Made by a program: the position numbers and the translations under genes. Positions 1 to 7,429 of a stretch of 12,136 bases of DNA are shown here, in pieces; position 1 is the stretch's first letter, and every line of letters starts with the position of its first letter. Origin of the DNA: DAIRET01 sp036795455 (lineage in GTDB: Bacteria > Bacteroidota > Ignavibacteria > Ignavibacteriales > Ignavibacteriaceae); NCBI GenBank assembly GCA_036795455.1, contig DAIRET010000080.1, positions 1 to 12,136 on the forward strand, read 5' to 3'. The notes beneath the pieces were generated by a model that saw only the letters and a list, made by a program, of their open reading frames with translations, did not search any database and was not told the DNA's origin.

Positions 1-869
1 GTACTACCGGAGAGATGAATTGTTGCACATAAAGGGATACAAAAATCGGCAATATCTTCGTCAACTCCATTCTTTTTTGCTTGTGATAATGTTACGGGGA
101 TTGTTGCAGCAGAGGAAGCTGTACCAAGGGCAGTCATATAAGCCGGTAACATCATCTTTAGAGCCGTAAAAGGATTTCTTTTAGAAATCAAACCGGCAAC
201 TGTAAACTGAATTATTAGTAGTATAAAAGAAAGTAGGATTATATAAGTAATCACTTTGCCGAACACTGTAATTATTTCGTATGCTTCACCATTATAGGAC
301 ATGTTTAAGAAAATGCCGAAAATGTAAATAGGAAGGAAGGGAATAATAACTCTTGAAATCACCTTCTCGATAATTTGTTTAAACTCTCGAAAGAAATTTT
401 TCAATGTATCTCCTTCAAGAAAAGAGATTCCAATACCAACAAGAAAAGAGAATACAAGAGCTGTCATAACATCAAATACTGGAGGCATTTGAATCGAAAA
501 ATATGGTGCTAATCCGCCCCCGGCTTGATGAGTTTTAGATAATATTCCGGTTTGACCGGAATCTATAATAAACGGGTAAACAGCTGTACTTGTTAGATAA
601 GTAAAAATACCTGAGAAAAGGGTAGAGCCGTATGCCAAAACAACAGTCAATAAAAGTAATTTACCGGCTCCTTTGCCAAGTTCACCGATTCCGCTAACAA
701 CAAGCCCAACAATTATTAAAGGAATACAGAAACCGAGAAAATTCGAGAATACTCCATTTATGGTAGTAAATACTTTGACGATAAATTCAGGTATTATCAT
801 ACCTAATGATAGACCAAGTATAATAGCAAGAATAATTCGTGGGAGCAAGTTGTTGAAAATCTTCTTCAT
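1..869 (-). CDS. Dicarboxylate/amino acid:cation symporter (DAACS family), C-terminal part cut off by the window edge
   Basis: Inner-membrane carrier expected to import a dicarboxylate or acidic/neutral amino acid with cations (family knowledge; substrate not readable). Reading back from ATG 869-867 gives 289 open codons; a full family member has about 400-430 residues, so roughly the last quarter is missing. Seen: hydrophobic helices throughout (about residues 10-27, 48-60, 70-90, 131-150, 170-190, 206-228), the serine-rich hairpin motif TASSAATIPVT at 250-260 (matching SSSxTLPVT-type motifs) and ATIHLSGS at 282-289, where the family usually has ATINMDGT. The start lies 7 nt after the miaA stop, with a TAGGT ribosome-binding-like sequence overlapping that stop, so it is probably the last visible gene of a pcm-miaA-symporter operon. 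Oddity: the NMDGT motif is HLSGS here, which may change ion coupling. Family assignment is firm, substrate is not. Confidence 0.88.
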   Translation of the reverse strand, partial: MKKIFNNLLPRIILAIILGLSLGMIIPEFIVKVFTTINGVFSNFLGFCIPLIIVGLVVSGIGELGKGAGKLLLLTVVLAYGSTLFSGIFTYLTSTAVYPFIIDSGQTGILSKTHQAGGGLAPYFSIQMPPVFDVMTALVFSFLVGIGISFLEGDTLKNFFREFKQIIEKVISRVIIPFLPIYIFGIFLNMSYNGEAYEIITVFGKVITYIILLSFILLIIQFTVAGLISKRNPFTALKMMLPAYMTALGTASSAATIPVTLSQAKKNGVDEDIADFCIPLCATIHLSGS

Positions 870-876
870 GTCTGAC

Positions 877-1800
877 CTATAAATTTATTGATTTTAGTAT
901 TAAATTAGGAGCATCGTTTAGTTTCTCATTAGAATCAATTTTTACCCAGGTAATCCTTTTATCTGCTCTGAACCAGGTTAGTTGTCTTTTAGCAAAACGC
1001 CTTGTGTTCCTTTTAATCAGTTCTATGGCTCGTTCCAATGTAATATTTCCATCAAGATAATCGAAAATTTCTTTATAACCTACAGTATTAATAGCATTCA
1101 TTCCCGGATGGAATCCATTATATTTTAAGGAATTAGTCTCATTAACTAAACCTTTGCTAACCATATCATCGACGCGTAGTTCGATATTTTTATAAAGGAT
1201 GGTTCTGTCCCAATCCAAACCGAATTGTAGAAATACAATATCGCTGTTTCTTTGATGTATTTCATGGTGCTTCCAGATTGGAATTCCTGTAATATAAAAC
1301 ACTTCAAGCGCCCTGATAATTCGTTTATAATTTTGTGGGAGCATTTTACTGGCAGAAACCGGATCAACTTCAAGCAGCATTTCATAAAGAGCATCATTTC
1401 CATGCTCCATACGGATTTTTTGAAGTCTATTCCTGTAATCGGGGTCTGTCTCCACAAAATCAAAAATACCATCAACAATTGCTTTTATATATAACCCGGA
1501 ACCACCTGCAACTACAGGAATTCGGTTTTTATCCAAAAGATCATTTATAATTTTGAGCGATTCAACTTCAAATCTACTGACATTATATTCTTCTTCCGGA
1601 GATAGTTCATCAACCAAATGGTGTTTAACTTCTGATAGTTGGGATTTATCATGTTTTGCCGTTCCTATGTCCAGGTATTTGTAAATTTGCCGGCTGTCTG
1701 CAGAAATTATCTCGGATTGAAGTCTTTTAGCAAGTTTTACAGCTACTTCTGTTTTACCCGAACATGTAGGTCCAACAATTACTAGTACCTTTCGTTCCAA
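877..1800 (-). CDS. miaA: tRNA dimethylallyltransferase (tRNA A37 prenylation)
   Basis: Cytoplasmic enzyme that transfers the dimethylallyl group of DMAPP to N6 of A37 in tRNAs reading UNN codons, the precursor of ms2i6A. The 307-residue length is normal. Seen: P-loop GPTCSGKT (10-17), DSRQIYKYLDIGTAK (35-49, substrate/tRNA loop), GGSGLYIKA (99-107), TVGYKEI (239-245) and the C-terminal NTRRFAKRQLTWFR (265-278), all family hallmarks in the right order. The start is TTG (1800-1798): an in-frame TAG lies just upstream at 1809-1807, and MERKVLVIVGPT matches how MiaA proteins begin, so no longer start is possible. An AGAAGG sequence abuts the TTG without spacer. The gene overlaps the 3' end of pcm by 19 nt, suggesting coupled translation from the pcm transcript. 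It ends 7 nt before the symporter gene. Confidence 0.97.
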   Translation of the reverse strand: MERKVLVIVGPTCSGKTEVAVKLAKRLQSEIISADSRQIYKYLDIGTAKHDKSQLSEVKHHLVDELSPEEEYNVSRFEVESLKIINDLLDKNRIPVVAGGSGLYIKAIVDGIFDFVETDPDYRNRLQKIRMEHGNDALYEMLLEVDPVSASKMLPQNYKRIIRALEVFYITGIPIWKHHEIHQRNSDIVFLQFGLDWDRTILYKNIELRVDDMVSKGLVNETNSLKYNGFHPGMNAINTVGYKEIFDYLDGNITLERAIELIKRNTRRFAKRQLTWFRADKRITWVKIDSNEKLNDAPNLILKSINL

Positions 1801-2423
1801 CCTTCTCTACCGATTAATGGTACAAAAGTAAACTCAGGGATATTTTCTTCTTTAAAACTATCTTCGTCAGTTTTTGTAATGACTTTCATTGTCTGCGACA
1901 CTCTATCTCCAATAGGAATAACAAGTGTTCCGCCGATTGCTAACTGATTTTTTAGAGATTTCGGTACTTCTTTTGAACCCGCTGTAACAATAATACCATC
2001 GTATGGAGCGAATTCCTTCCATCCGATTGTACCGTCACCGCATTTTAAATATGCTCTAATCCCAAGGTCATCAAAAAGTTTTCTCGTTTTTTGGAAAAGA
2101 TCGAAATGCCTTTCAATCGAGTAGACATTCATCCCCATTTTATAAAGAATAGCCGCCTGGTAACCGGAACCGGTGCCTATTTCAAGTACTTTATTCCCTT
2201 TGTTAAGTTTAAGGCATTCAGTCATTATTGCTACTGTATACGGCTGAGAAATTGTTTGTTCATATCCTATCGGCAGTGCAATATCAAGATATGCTTTATC
2301 CAGCATTGCATCCCAAACAAATTTATGTCTTTCTACATCCGTAAAAGCCTTTAACACGGCTTCGTCTTTTATACCTTTTTGTTTTAATTTATTTACTAAT
2401 TCTAATCGTTCTTTTTCGTACAT
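1782..2423 (-). CDS. pcm: Protein-L-isoaspartate O-methyltransferase
   Basis: Repairs age-damaged proteins by SAM-dependent methylation of L-isoaspartyl residues, which starts their conversion back to aspartyl. The 213-residue length is typical for bacterial PCMT. Seen: TISQPY (57-62; family TISxPxM-like active-site loop), SAM-binding motif I VLEIGTGSGYQAA (79-91), acidic-loop strand YSIER (101-105), YDGIIVTAG (141-149), GGTLVIPIG (164-172) and the C-terminal FVPLIGREGW (200-209), closely matching the usual FVPLxGxxGW ending. ATG at 2423-2421 is chosen because MYEKERLELVNKLKQKGI matches the family start; no Shine-Dalgarno sequence precedes it. It is probably the first gene of the leftward cluster, with a TATCTTTG promoter element 22 nt before its start. 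Its last 19 nt encode the start of miaA in another frame. Confidence 0.96.
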   Translation of the reverse strand: MYEKERLELVNKLKQKGIKDEAVLKAFTDVERHKFVWDAMLDKAYLDIALPIGYEQTISQPYTVAIMTECLKLNKGNKVLEIGTGSGYQAAILYKMGMNVYSIERHFDLFQKTRKLFDDLGIRAYLKCGDGTIGWKEFAPYDGIIVTAGSKEVPKSLKNQLAIGGTLVIPIGDRVSQTMKVITKTDEDSFKEENIPEFTFVPLIGREGWNERY

Positions 2424-2444
2424 ACTTCATTAAAAATTTGTGTG

Positions 2445-2452
2445 CAAAGATA
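2445..2452 (-). promoter_or_regulatory. Candidate -7 element TATCTTTG driving pcm-miaA-symporter
   Basis: Read on the minus strand the bases are TATCTTTG, an exact match to the Bacteroidota TAnnTTTG -7 consensus, 21-28 nt upstream of the pcm ATG. Transcription would begin about 15 nt before the gene. No clear TTG at the expected -33 spacing was found, so the call rests on the -7 match and its position. Confidence 0.5.
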
Positions 2453-2474
2453 AAGATATTTTTCAATTATTACT

Positions 2475-2482
2475 TAAATTTG
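2475..2482 (+). promoter_or_regulatory. Candidate -7 element TAAATTTG driving the 2517 membrane-protein gene
   Basis: TAAATTTG exactly matches TAnnTTTG and lies 34 nt upstream of the ATG at 2517, giving a leader of roughly 25-30 nt that carries the ribosome-binding site. It sits 22 nt from the oppositely oriented pcm element, so the two promoters must overlap in their upstream halves. No convincing -33 TTG is present at 17-23 nt spacing. Confidence 0.5.
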
Positions 2483-2501
2483 CAACCGTAAATTGTTAAA
2501 C

Positions 2502-2508
2502 AAAGGAG
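2502..2508 (+). promoter_or_regulatory. Ribosome-binding site AAAGGAG that decides the 2517 start
   Basis: AAAGGAG is followed by 8 nt and then ATG at 2517-2519. This favours the ATG over the in-frame TTG at 2493, which would place the AAAGGAG inside the coding region. It is the strongest Shine-Dalgarno sequence in the window. Confidence 0.8.
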
Positions 2509-2516
2509 TAATCTTA

Positions 2517-3035
2517 ATGGTCGATTTGATCGGTGGTGCATTGCTAATAATGATGATGCGCATTTGCGATGTTACGATTGGTACATTTAGAACAATACTG
2601 ATTGTTCAAGGAAGGAAACTATTAGCAGGTACTGCTGGCTTTTTCGAAGTCCTTATATGGGTTTTTGCGATAAGATTCGTATTTCAACACCTTGACAATT
2701 TAGCAAATTTTTTCGGATATGCTGTCGGTTTCGGTATTGGAAATATTTTGGGTATTACACTTGAACAGAAAGTCGGACTTGGCTATGTTCAATTCAATAT
2801 AATATCGAAGTTATTCCCGGATCAAATAGCGGACGCATTAAGGAAATCAAAATACGGAGTTACAATTCTTCCCGGCGAAGGCGGCAGTGGTGGAGTTGCA
2901 ATTCTTATGTGTATAGCTCCAAGAAAACATCAAAAAAGAATAATTGAGATAATTGAAGATATAGACAAAACAGCGTTTATTAATATTCAATCTTCAATCC
3001 CTTATAGGGGTTTTATGCATGGCGCCAGAAAATAG
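2517..3035 (+). CDS. UPF0316/DUF2179-type small membrane protein, function unknown
   Basis: No biochemical role is established for this family that I know of. The 172-residue product starts with three hydrophobic segments (about residues 3-18, 37-56 and 64-81) and ends in a soluble domain (about 110-170). The soluble part has YGVTILPGEGGSGG (113-126), a strand VAILMCIAPRK, then a helix and IDKTAFINI (149-157). That glycine-rich loop followed by IDxxAFI is the DUF2179 pattern also seen at the end of YitT-like proteins. The ATG at 2517 is preferred over TTG 2493 because of the AAAGGAG 8 nt before it. It is transcribed divergently from pcm and appears monocistronic: 86 nt separate it from glgC. 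A ligand-sensing or transport-associated membrane role would be guesswork. Confidence 0.85.
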   Translation: MVDLIGGALLIMMMRICDVTIGTFRTILIVQGRKLLAGTAGFFEVLIWVFAIRFVFQHLDNLANFFGYAVGFGIGNILGITLEQKVGLGYVQFNIISKLFPDQIADALRKSKYGVTILPGEGGSGGVAILMCIAPRKHQKRIIEIIEDIDKTAFINIQSSIPYRGFMHGARK

Positions 3036-3121
3036 AATTGTTACATTGCCTATTTTTTTTGAATTACTACTTTTTTATATTGAAACCAGATTTTGTATAA
3101 AATAGAAAGAAAGAGATTCAA

Positions 3122-4360
3122 ATGACTTTCCCAGGCTCTTCAATTTTAAGAGACACAATTACCACTATTCTTGCAGGAGGACAGGGAGAAAGACTTTACC
3201 CTCTTACTGCATTTAGAAGTAAACCGTCCGTTCCATTCGGAGGTAAATACCGTATTATAGATTTTACTCTTTCCAATTGCCTTAATTCGGGATTGAGAAG
3301 AATCTACGTAATGGTTCAGTATAAATCAGATTCTCTTAATCAGCATTTATTTGAAGCCTGGAGCATTTTTAACCCTGAGCTGGGTGAGTTTATATTTCCG
3401 GTACCACCCCAAAGAAAACTAAATAACGACTGGTATCTTGGAACAGCAAACGCACTTCATCAGAATATTAATCTTTTTTCTGCAGATAGAAAATGTAAAT
3501 GGGTTTTAATTCTAAGTGGCGACCATATTTACAAAATGGACTATTTAAAAATGCTTCAGTATCATAATGATATGCATGCGGATTTGTCAATGTCTTGTAT
3601 TGAAGTACCTTTATCGGAAGCCAGTCGTTTTGGAATAGTTCATGTTGATAAGGATTCTAAAGTTACAGGCTTTATTGAAAAACCGGCTGACCCTCCGGAA
3701 ATTCCGAACAAACCGGGATTCAGTTATGTGAACATGGGTATTTACGTTTTTAATGCCGCCGTATTAAAAGAAGTATTGCTCGAAATGCACGAGAAGAAAA
3801 TAAAAAATTACGACTTCGGGCAGGATGTTATACCCTACATGGTCAAGCAGGGTATGAGCATTTATGCTTATGAATTTGTTGACGAGAACAAAAAAACTCA
3901 ACCATATTGGAAAGACATCGGAACAATTGAAAGTTATTTTGAAGCCAGTATGGATTTAATAAGTGTACTTCCTGAATTCAATCTTTATGATGACGACTGG
4001 CCTATACGTACACTTCAGTTCCAATCTCCTCCGGCAAAAACTGTATCTCACGGTGAGGAAAGAATCGGTCGTTCACTCGAAAGTTTGATTTGTGATGGAA
4101 CGGTAGTATCCGGCGGTTTGGTTGAACGATCATTAATTGGAAACAATGTGCGGGTTAATAGTTATGCATCCATTACAGATTCGATAATAATGAACAACTG
4201 CAATATAGGCAGGCATGCTGTTATTAAACGTGCAATAATTGATAAGAACGTCATTATACCTGAAGGTTATGAAGTAGGTATTAATATTGATGAAGATCGA
4301 AAGAAGTTTACTGTTACTGATACCGGTATAGTGGTGATTCCGAAAAATTTTGTTTTTTAA
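3122..4360 (+). CDS. glgC: Glucose-1-phosphate adenylyltransferase (ADP-glucose pyrophosphorylase)
   Basis: Makes ADP-glucose and pyrophosphate from ATP and glucose-1-phosphate, the committed and normally allosterically controlled step of bacterial glycogen synthesis. The 412-residue length is normal. Seen: nucleotide-binding loop GGQGERL (19-25), KPSVPFGGKYRIIDF (34-48; activator/substrate region), WYLGTANA (104-111), LSGDHIYKMDY (131-141, D134 at the catalytic metal position), FIEKP (184-188, K187 at the glucose-1-phosphate site), MGIYVF (205-210), DFGQD (231-235) and YWKDIGT (262-268). From about 320 a left-handed beta-helix of hexapeptide-like repeats follows (VNSYASITDSIIM, CNIGRHAVI). 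Every key motif is present, so it should be active. The ATG at 3122 has only a weak purine-rich AAAGAAAGAG upstream. No other glycogen gene is next to it. Confidence 0.97.
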   Translation: MTFPGSSILRDTITTILAGGQGERLYPLTAFRSKPSVPFGGKYRIIDFTLSNCLNSGLRRIYVMVQYKSDSLNQHLFEAWSIFNPELGEFIFPVPPQRKLNNDWYLGTANALHQNINLFSADRKCKWVLILSGDHIYKMDYLKMLQYHNDMHADLSMSCIEVPLSEASRFGIVHVDKDSKVTGFIEKPADPPEIPNKPGFSYVNMGIYVFNAAVLKEVLLEMHEKKIKNYDFGQDVIPYMVKQGMSIYAYEFVDENKKTQPYWKDIGTIESYFEASMDLISVLPEFNLYDDDWPIRTLQFQSPPAKTVSHGEERIGRSLESLICDGTVVSGGLVERSLIGNNVRVNSYASITDSIIMNNCNIGRHAVIKRAIIDKNVIIPEGYEVGINIDEDRKKFTVTDTGIVVIPKNFVF

Positions 4361-4391
4361 TTCAAAACTAATTTAAGTTAGTACATATAGA

Positions 4392-4419
4392 TTGTGTTTC
4401 TCTAAAGACCTTAGCTTTG
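4392..4419 (+). promoter_or_regulatory. Candidate promoter TTG-N17-TAGCTTTG for uvrC-rsgA
   Basis: In the 102-nt gap between glgC and uvrC, TTG (4392-4394) is followed after 17 nt by TAGCTTTG (4412-4419). This matches the Bacteroidota-type TTG-N17-23-TAnnTTTG arrangement. It lies 43 nt upstream of the uvrC ATG, so the transcript would have a leader of roughly 35 nt. It is the most complete promoter match in the window. Confidence 0.55.
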
Positions 4420-4462
4420 AGTGTTCTGAATAGAAAAATAATCATCTTTTTGACCCCAATTT

Positions 4463-6307
4463 ATGAATGATAAACTTAAAGAAAAATTAGAATGCCTGCC
4501 TGTAAATCCGGGGATTTACCAATTCAAAAATGATAAAGGAAAAATTATATATATTGGTAAAGCAAAAAACCTTAAAAACAGGGTAAGGTCATATTTCCAT
4601 TCAAGCATTACCTCTCCTAAAACAATAACGTTAGTTAAAAAGATTTCCGACATTGAAATTATTATTACCGATTCGGAAATTGAAGCTCTCGTTCTTGAAA
4701 GTAATCTTGTAAAAGAACATAAACCGAGATATAACATCAATCTGAAAGATGATAAATCATTTCCATTCATTAAAGTAACAAATGAAATGTTTCCGAGGAT
4801 TTATCCTACACGGAGAATAATTAGAGACGGATCAAAATATTTTGGTCCTTATACTGATGTTAAAAGTATGAAATCAGCTTTAAGGATGATTAACCAGATT
4901 TTTAGAATAAGAAGTTGTAAACTGGATATAACGAATGAGAATATTGAAAAAAAGAAATTTAAAGTTTGTCTTGACTACCACATAAAAAAGTGCGATGGTC
5001 CATGCGAAGGATTGATTACTGTTAATGAATACTTTGAAATGGTAAACCAAGTTACCAAAATGTTAAAGGGGAAAACTGATGAATTGATTCATGAGCTAAC
5101 AGATAAAATGAATTTCTTTTCCGCATCACTTGAATTTGAAAAAGCTGCCGACTTAAGGGATAGAATTTCACGATTGAGTGTTATCACTGAAAAGCAGAAA
5201 ATTGTTAGCGATGATTTTGAAGACCGGGATATTATTGCAGTCGCATTCGAAGGGAAAGACTCGGCCTGTACTATTTTCAACATTAGGAACGGAAGACTAA
5301 TCGGGAAGAAACAGCTAAAACTTGTTATAGAAAGTGATGAATCGATAGATACTATTTTATCAGCAGTATTAAAGCAATACTACAACGAAGCAGTTGAAAT
5401 CCCTCCTGAAATCGTGCTTGAGAGTGAACCTTTTGAAATTGATTTGATTAAAGAATGGTTACAAACAAAGATTGAAAGAAAACTGAGAATAATTGTTCCC
5501 AAGAAAACAAGTAAGTTAAAATCACTTGTAAAAATGTGTAAAGAGAATGCTATTCTTCAATTGAAAGAAATTCAAATACAAAAAATGAAAAAAGAGGGGA
5601 GAGTACCTTTTACGCTTGCAGCGCTTCAAAGGGATTTAAGATTGAAAAAACTGCCCAAAAGGATAGAATGTTTTGACATTTCTAATCTGCAAGGGAGCGA
5701 TGCAGTTGCAAGTCTTGTGGTTTTTGTGGATGCAAAACCTAAAAAAAGTCTATATAGAAAGTTCATTATTAAAACAGTTACCGGACCTGACGATTTCGCA
5801 AGTATGGAAGAAGTTATCGGAAGAAGGTATAAAAAGCTAAAAGACAACAACGATATATTCCCAGATTTAATTATGGTTGATGGTGGCAAAGGACAACTTT
5901 CTTCTGCCGTGGCTATTCTTAATAAACTTGAAATAAAAGACGTTAGTATAATTGGTTTGGCAAAAAGACTTGAAGAAGTATTTTTACCTGAACAGAAAGA
6001 ATCCGTTTTGATACCGAAAACATCATCGGCATTAAAATTATTGCAACAAATAAGAGATGAAGCACATCGCTTTGCCATTACGTTTCATCGCAAAAAAAGG
6101 AGCAGGAGAATTATATCAACTGAACTTACTTCGATAGAAGGTATTGGGGAAAGTACTGCGTTGAAATTACTTAAAGAATTCGGCAGTCTTGAATCTGTTT
6201 TCAATACAGGTGAAGAAGAACTGGCAAAAGCAATCGGAAAAAGTAAAGCAAGAAAAATCAAACTTTATATTCACTCAAAAACAGAAGAAAGAAAAGATCA
6301 GCAATGA
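4463..6307 (+). CDS. uvrC: Excinuclease ABC subunit C (UvrABC incision nuclease)
   Basis: Nuclease subunit of nucleotide excision repair; cuts 3' and 5' of a lesion marked by UvrA/UvrB. The 614-residue length is normal. Domains seen in order: GIY-YIG nuclease (about 13-95; Y19, Y30, R40 and E79 at the active positions), a cysteine cluster C152, C169, C177, C181, a UVR/UvrB-binding helix pair (about 207-240, FEKAADLRDRI), an RNase H-like 5' nuclease with D405 (CFDISN), D473 (VDGGKGQ) and H535 (DEAHRFAITFHR), and a C-terminal helix-hairpin-helix DNA-binding region (about 555-600). The last three cysteines have the C-x7-C-x3-C spacing reported to hold an iron-sulfur cluster in E. coli UvrC. ATG 4463 is chosen by homology; no Shine-Dalgarno sequence is visible. 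The stop overlaps the rsgA start (ATGA). Confidence 0.98.
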   Translation: MNDKLKEKLECLPVNPGIYQFKNDKGKIIYIGKAKNLKNRVRSYFHSSITSPKTITLVKKISDIEIIITDSEIEALVLESNLVKEHKPRYNINLKDDKSFPFIKVTNEMFPRIYPTRRIIRDGSKYFGPYTDVKSMKSALRMINQIFRIRSCKLDITNENIEKKKFKVCLDYHIKKCDGPCEGLITVNEYFEMVNQVTKMLKGKTDELIHELTDKMNFFSASLEFEKAADLRDRISRLSVITEKQKIVSDDFEDRDIIAVAFEGKDSACTIFNIRNGRLIGKKQLKLVIESDESIDTILSAVLKQYYNEAVEIPPEIVLESEPFEIDLIKEWLQTKIERKLRIIVPKKTSKLKSLVKMCKENAILQLKEIQIQKMKKEGRVPFTLAALQRDLRLKKLPKRIECFDISNLQGSDAVASLVVFVDAKPKKSLYRKFIIKTVTGPDDFASMEEVIGRRYKKLKDNNDIFPDLIMVDGGKGQLSSAVAILNKLEIKDVSIIGLAKRLEEVFLPEQKESVLIPKTSSALKLLQQIRDEAHRFAITFHRKKRSRRIISTELTSIEGIGESTALKLLKEFGSLESVFNTGEEELAKAIGKSKARKIKLYIHSKTEERKDQQ

Positions 6308-7371
6308 ATTTGGCAGACCTTGGTTATCATAAAAAACTTGAAGAATACAGAATAGAGCAAAAAATTAACAACATGGAGGTCGGAAGAGTTATTGCCGAAC
6401 ATAAAGAAAGATATATTATCAAAACAGAACAAGGTGAATTCGACGCTGAAATAACAGGCAATATGAGATTTACGGCGAAGAGCAGAGAAGATTTTCCTGC
6501 AGTCGGTGATTGGGTTGCAACTATGGTGTATGACTCTGAATTGGCAATTATTCACAAAATACTTCCAAGAACCTCAATAATTAAAAGACAGGCTATAGGA
6601 CAGTTCGGAGAAGTTCAAGTTATTGCAACAAATATTGATTATGCCTTTTTAGTACAGGCTGTAGATAGAGATTTTAACATTAATCGACTTGAAAGATACT
6701 TGACGATTTGTTACTCATCGAAAGTGAATCCTATAATTATTCTGACTAAAACAGATTTGATAGATGAACAACAAGTTTCTGAAATAGTAGAGAGCATTAA
6801 GTTGCGAATAAGTGATGTTCCAGTTATTGCTTTAAGTAACGAAACCCAAAATGGATATGATAGTTTAAACCAGATTATTGAAAAGGGTAAAACATATTGT
6901 CTGCTTGGTTCTTCAGGAGTTGGAAAATCAACTTTATTGAATAATCTATCCGATAAAGAAATAATGAAAACAGATGCTATTAGCCAGAGCAACAATAAAG
7001 GAAGACATATCACGACACATAGAGAATTGATTATTCTTGAAAACGGCAGTTTGTTAATCGATAATCCCGGAATGCGTGAAGTAGGAATTGCAGATTTGGG
7101 CAGTGGCTTAGAAAGCACTTTCGATAGAATAATTACGCTTTCTGAAAACTGCAAATTCAAAGATTGTACCCACATCCACGAAATAGGTTGTGCAGTAATT
7201 GAAGCAGTTCAAAACGGAGAAATCGATGAAAACTCATATAAGAATTATTTGAAGATGGAAAAAGAGAAAGCGTATTTTGAATCAACTGTGGTTGAACGAA
7301 GAAAAAAAGAAAAAGTTTTTGGTAAGATGGTTAAAAACTACTACAAAAATGATATTCGAAAGAGAAAGTAG
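6304..7371 (+). CDS. rsgA: Ribosome small-subunit-dependent GTPase A
   Basis: Circularly permuted GTPase that checks and helps late maturation of the 30S ribosomal subunit. The 355 residues contain an N-terminal OB-fold (about 25-105, VGDWVAT at 68-73), then GTPase motifs in permuted order: G4 TKTD (148-151, the TKxD variant of NKxD), G1 GSSGVGKST (202-210), G2 around T238 in RHITTHRE, and G3 DNPG (253-256; DTPG in most members). A zinc site follows, C283-x4-C288-x-H290-x5-C296, with the same spacing as E. coli YjeQ. The start at 6304, inside ATGA shared with the uvrC stop, is supported by the LADLGYHKKLEEY leader, which resembles other long-form members. An internal ATG at residue 24 would remove it. 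Translation is probably coupled to uvrC. The C-terminus is lysine/arginine-rich, as expected for rRNA contact. Confidence 0.97.
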   Translation: MNLADLGYHKKLEEYRIEQKINNMEVGRVIAEHKERYIIKTEQGEFDAEITGNMRFTAKSREDFPAVGDWVATMVYDSELAIIHKILPRTSIIKRQAIGQFGEVQVIATNIDYAFLVQAVDRDFNINRLERYLTICYSSKVNPIIILTKTDLIDEQQVSEIVESIKLRISDVPVIALSNETQNGYDSLNQIIEKGKTYCLLGSSGVGKSTLLNNLSDKEIMKTDAISQSNNKGRHITTHRELIILENGSLLIDNPGMREVGIADLGSGLESTFDRIITLSENCKFKDCTHIHEIGCAVIEAVQNGEIDENSYKNYLKMEKEKAYFESTVVERRKKEKVFGKMVKNYYKNDIRKRK

Positions 7372-7429
7372 TTTTTTTTCGTTCCTTCGTTCGTTTTGAA
7401 GTAATAATAGGCTAAACGTTTACTGAAAG
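7372..7429. other. Convergent intergenic gap between rsgA and the giant gene
   Basis: The 58 nt between the two stop codons begin with eight T and a CGTTCCTTCGTTCG simple repeat. They also hold the 10-bp palindrome TAAACGTTTA (7413-7422), between two GCTAAAC direct copies (7411-7417 and 7429-7435, the second running into the stop of the giant gene). No GC-rich hairpin with a following T-run is present in either direction, so no intrinsic terminator is called. Confidence 0.4.

Noticed and set aside
673..882. Plus-strand open frame of 69 codons opposite the symporter start
   Set aside because: It is antisense to a clear DAACS protein and has no ribosome-binding site or family similarity.
2493..2516. 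TTG at 2493 as the start of the DUF2179-type gene (8 extra residues)
   Set aside because: The AAAGGAG at 2502-2508 sits at ideal distance from ATG 2517 and would be inside the coding region if TTG were used.
3058..3095. TTTG (3058-3061) with AGATTTTG (3088-3095) as a glgC promoter
   Set aside because: The -7 part mismatches both invariant TA bases; no convincing promoter was found in this 86-nt gap.
4367..4382. Inverted repeat ACTAA-TTTAAG-TTAGT after glgC as a terminator
   Set aside because: Only 5-6 weak base pairs and no following T-run; expected by chance in AT-rich intergenic DNA.
6711..7175. Long open frame on the minus strand opposite rsgA (154 codons), and similar ones opposite uvrC and the giant gene
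   Set aside because: They lie fully inside strongly supported genes, show low-complexity Ser/Leu-rich translations and have no recognisable motifs.
7357..7381. Stem-loop over the rsgA stop codon (CGAAAGAGAA pairing with TTTTTTTTCG, 5-nt loop) as a terminator
   Set aside because: The stem is almost entirely A-T with two G-T wobbles, and the T-run lies inside the stem rather than after it, so it lacks the form of an intrinsic terminator.
7377..7397. CGTTCCTTCGTTCG tandem-like repeat as part of a CRISPR or repeat array
   Set aside because: A single short imperfect duplication in a 58-nt gap, with no spacer structure and no further copies.
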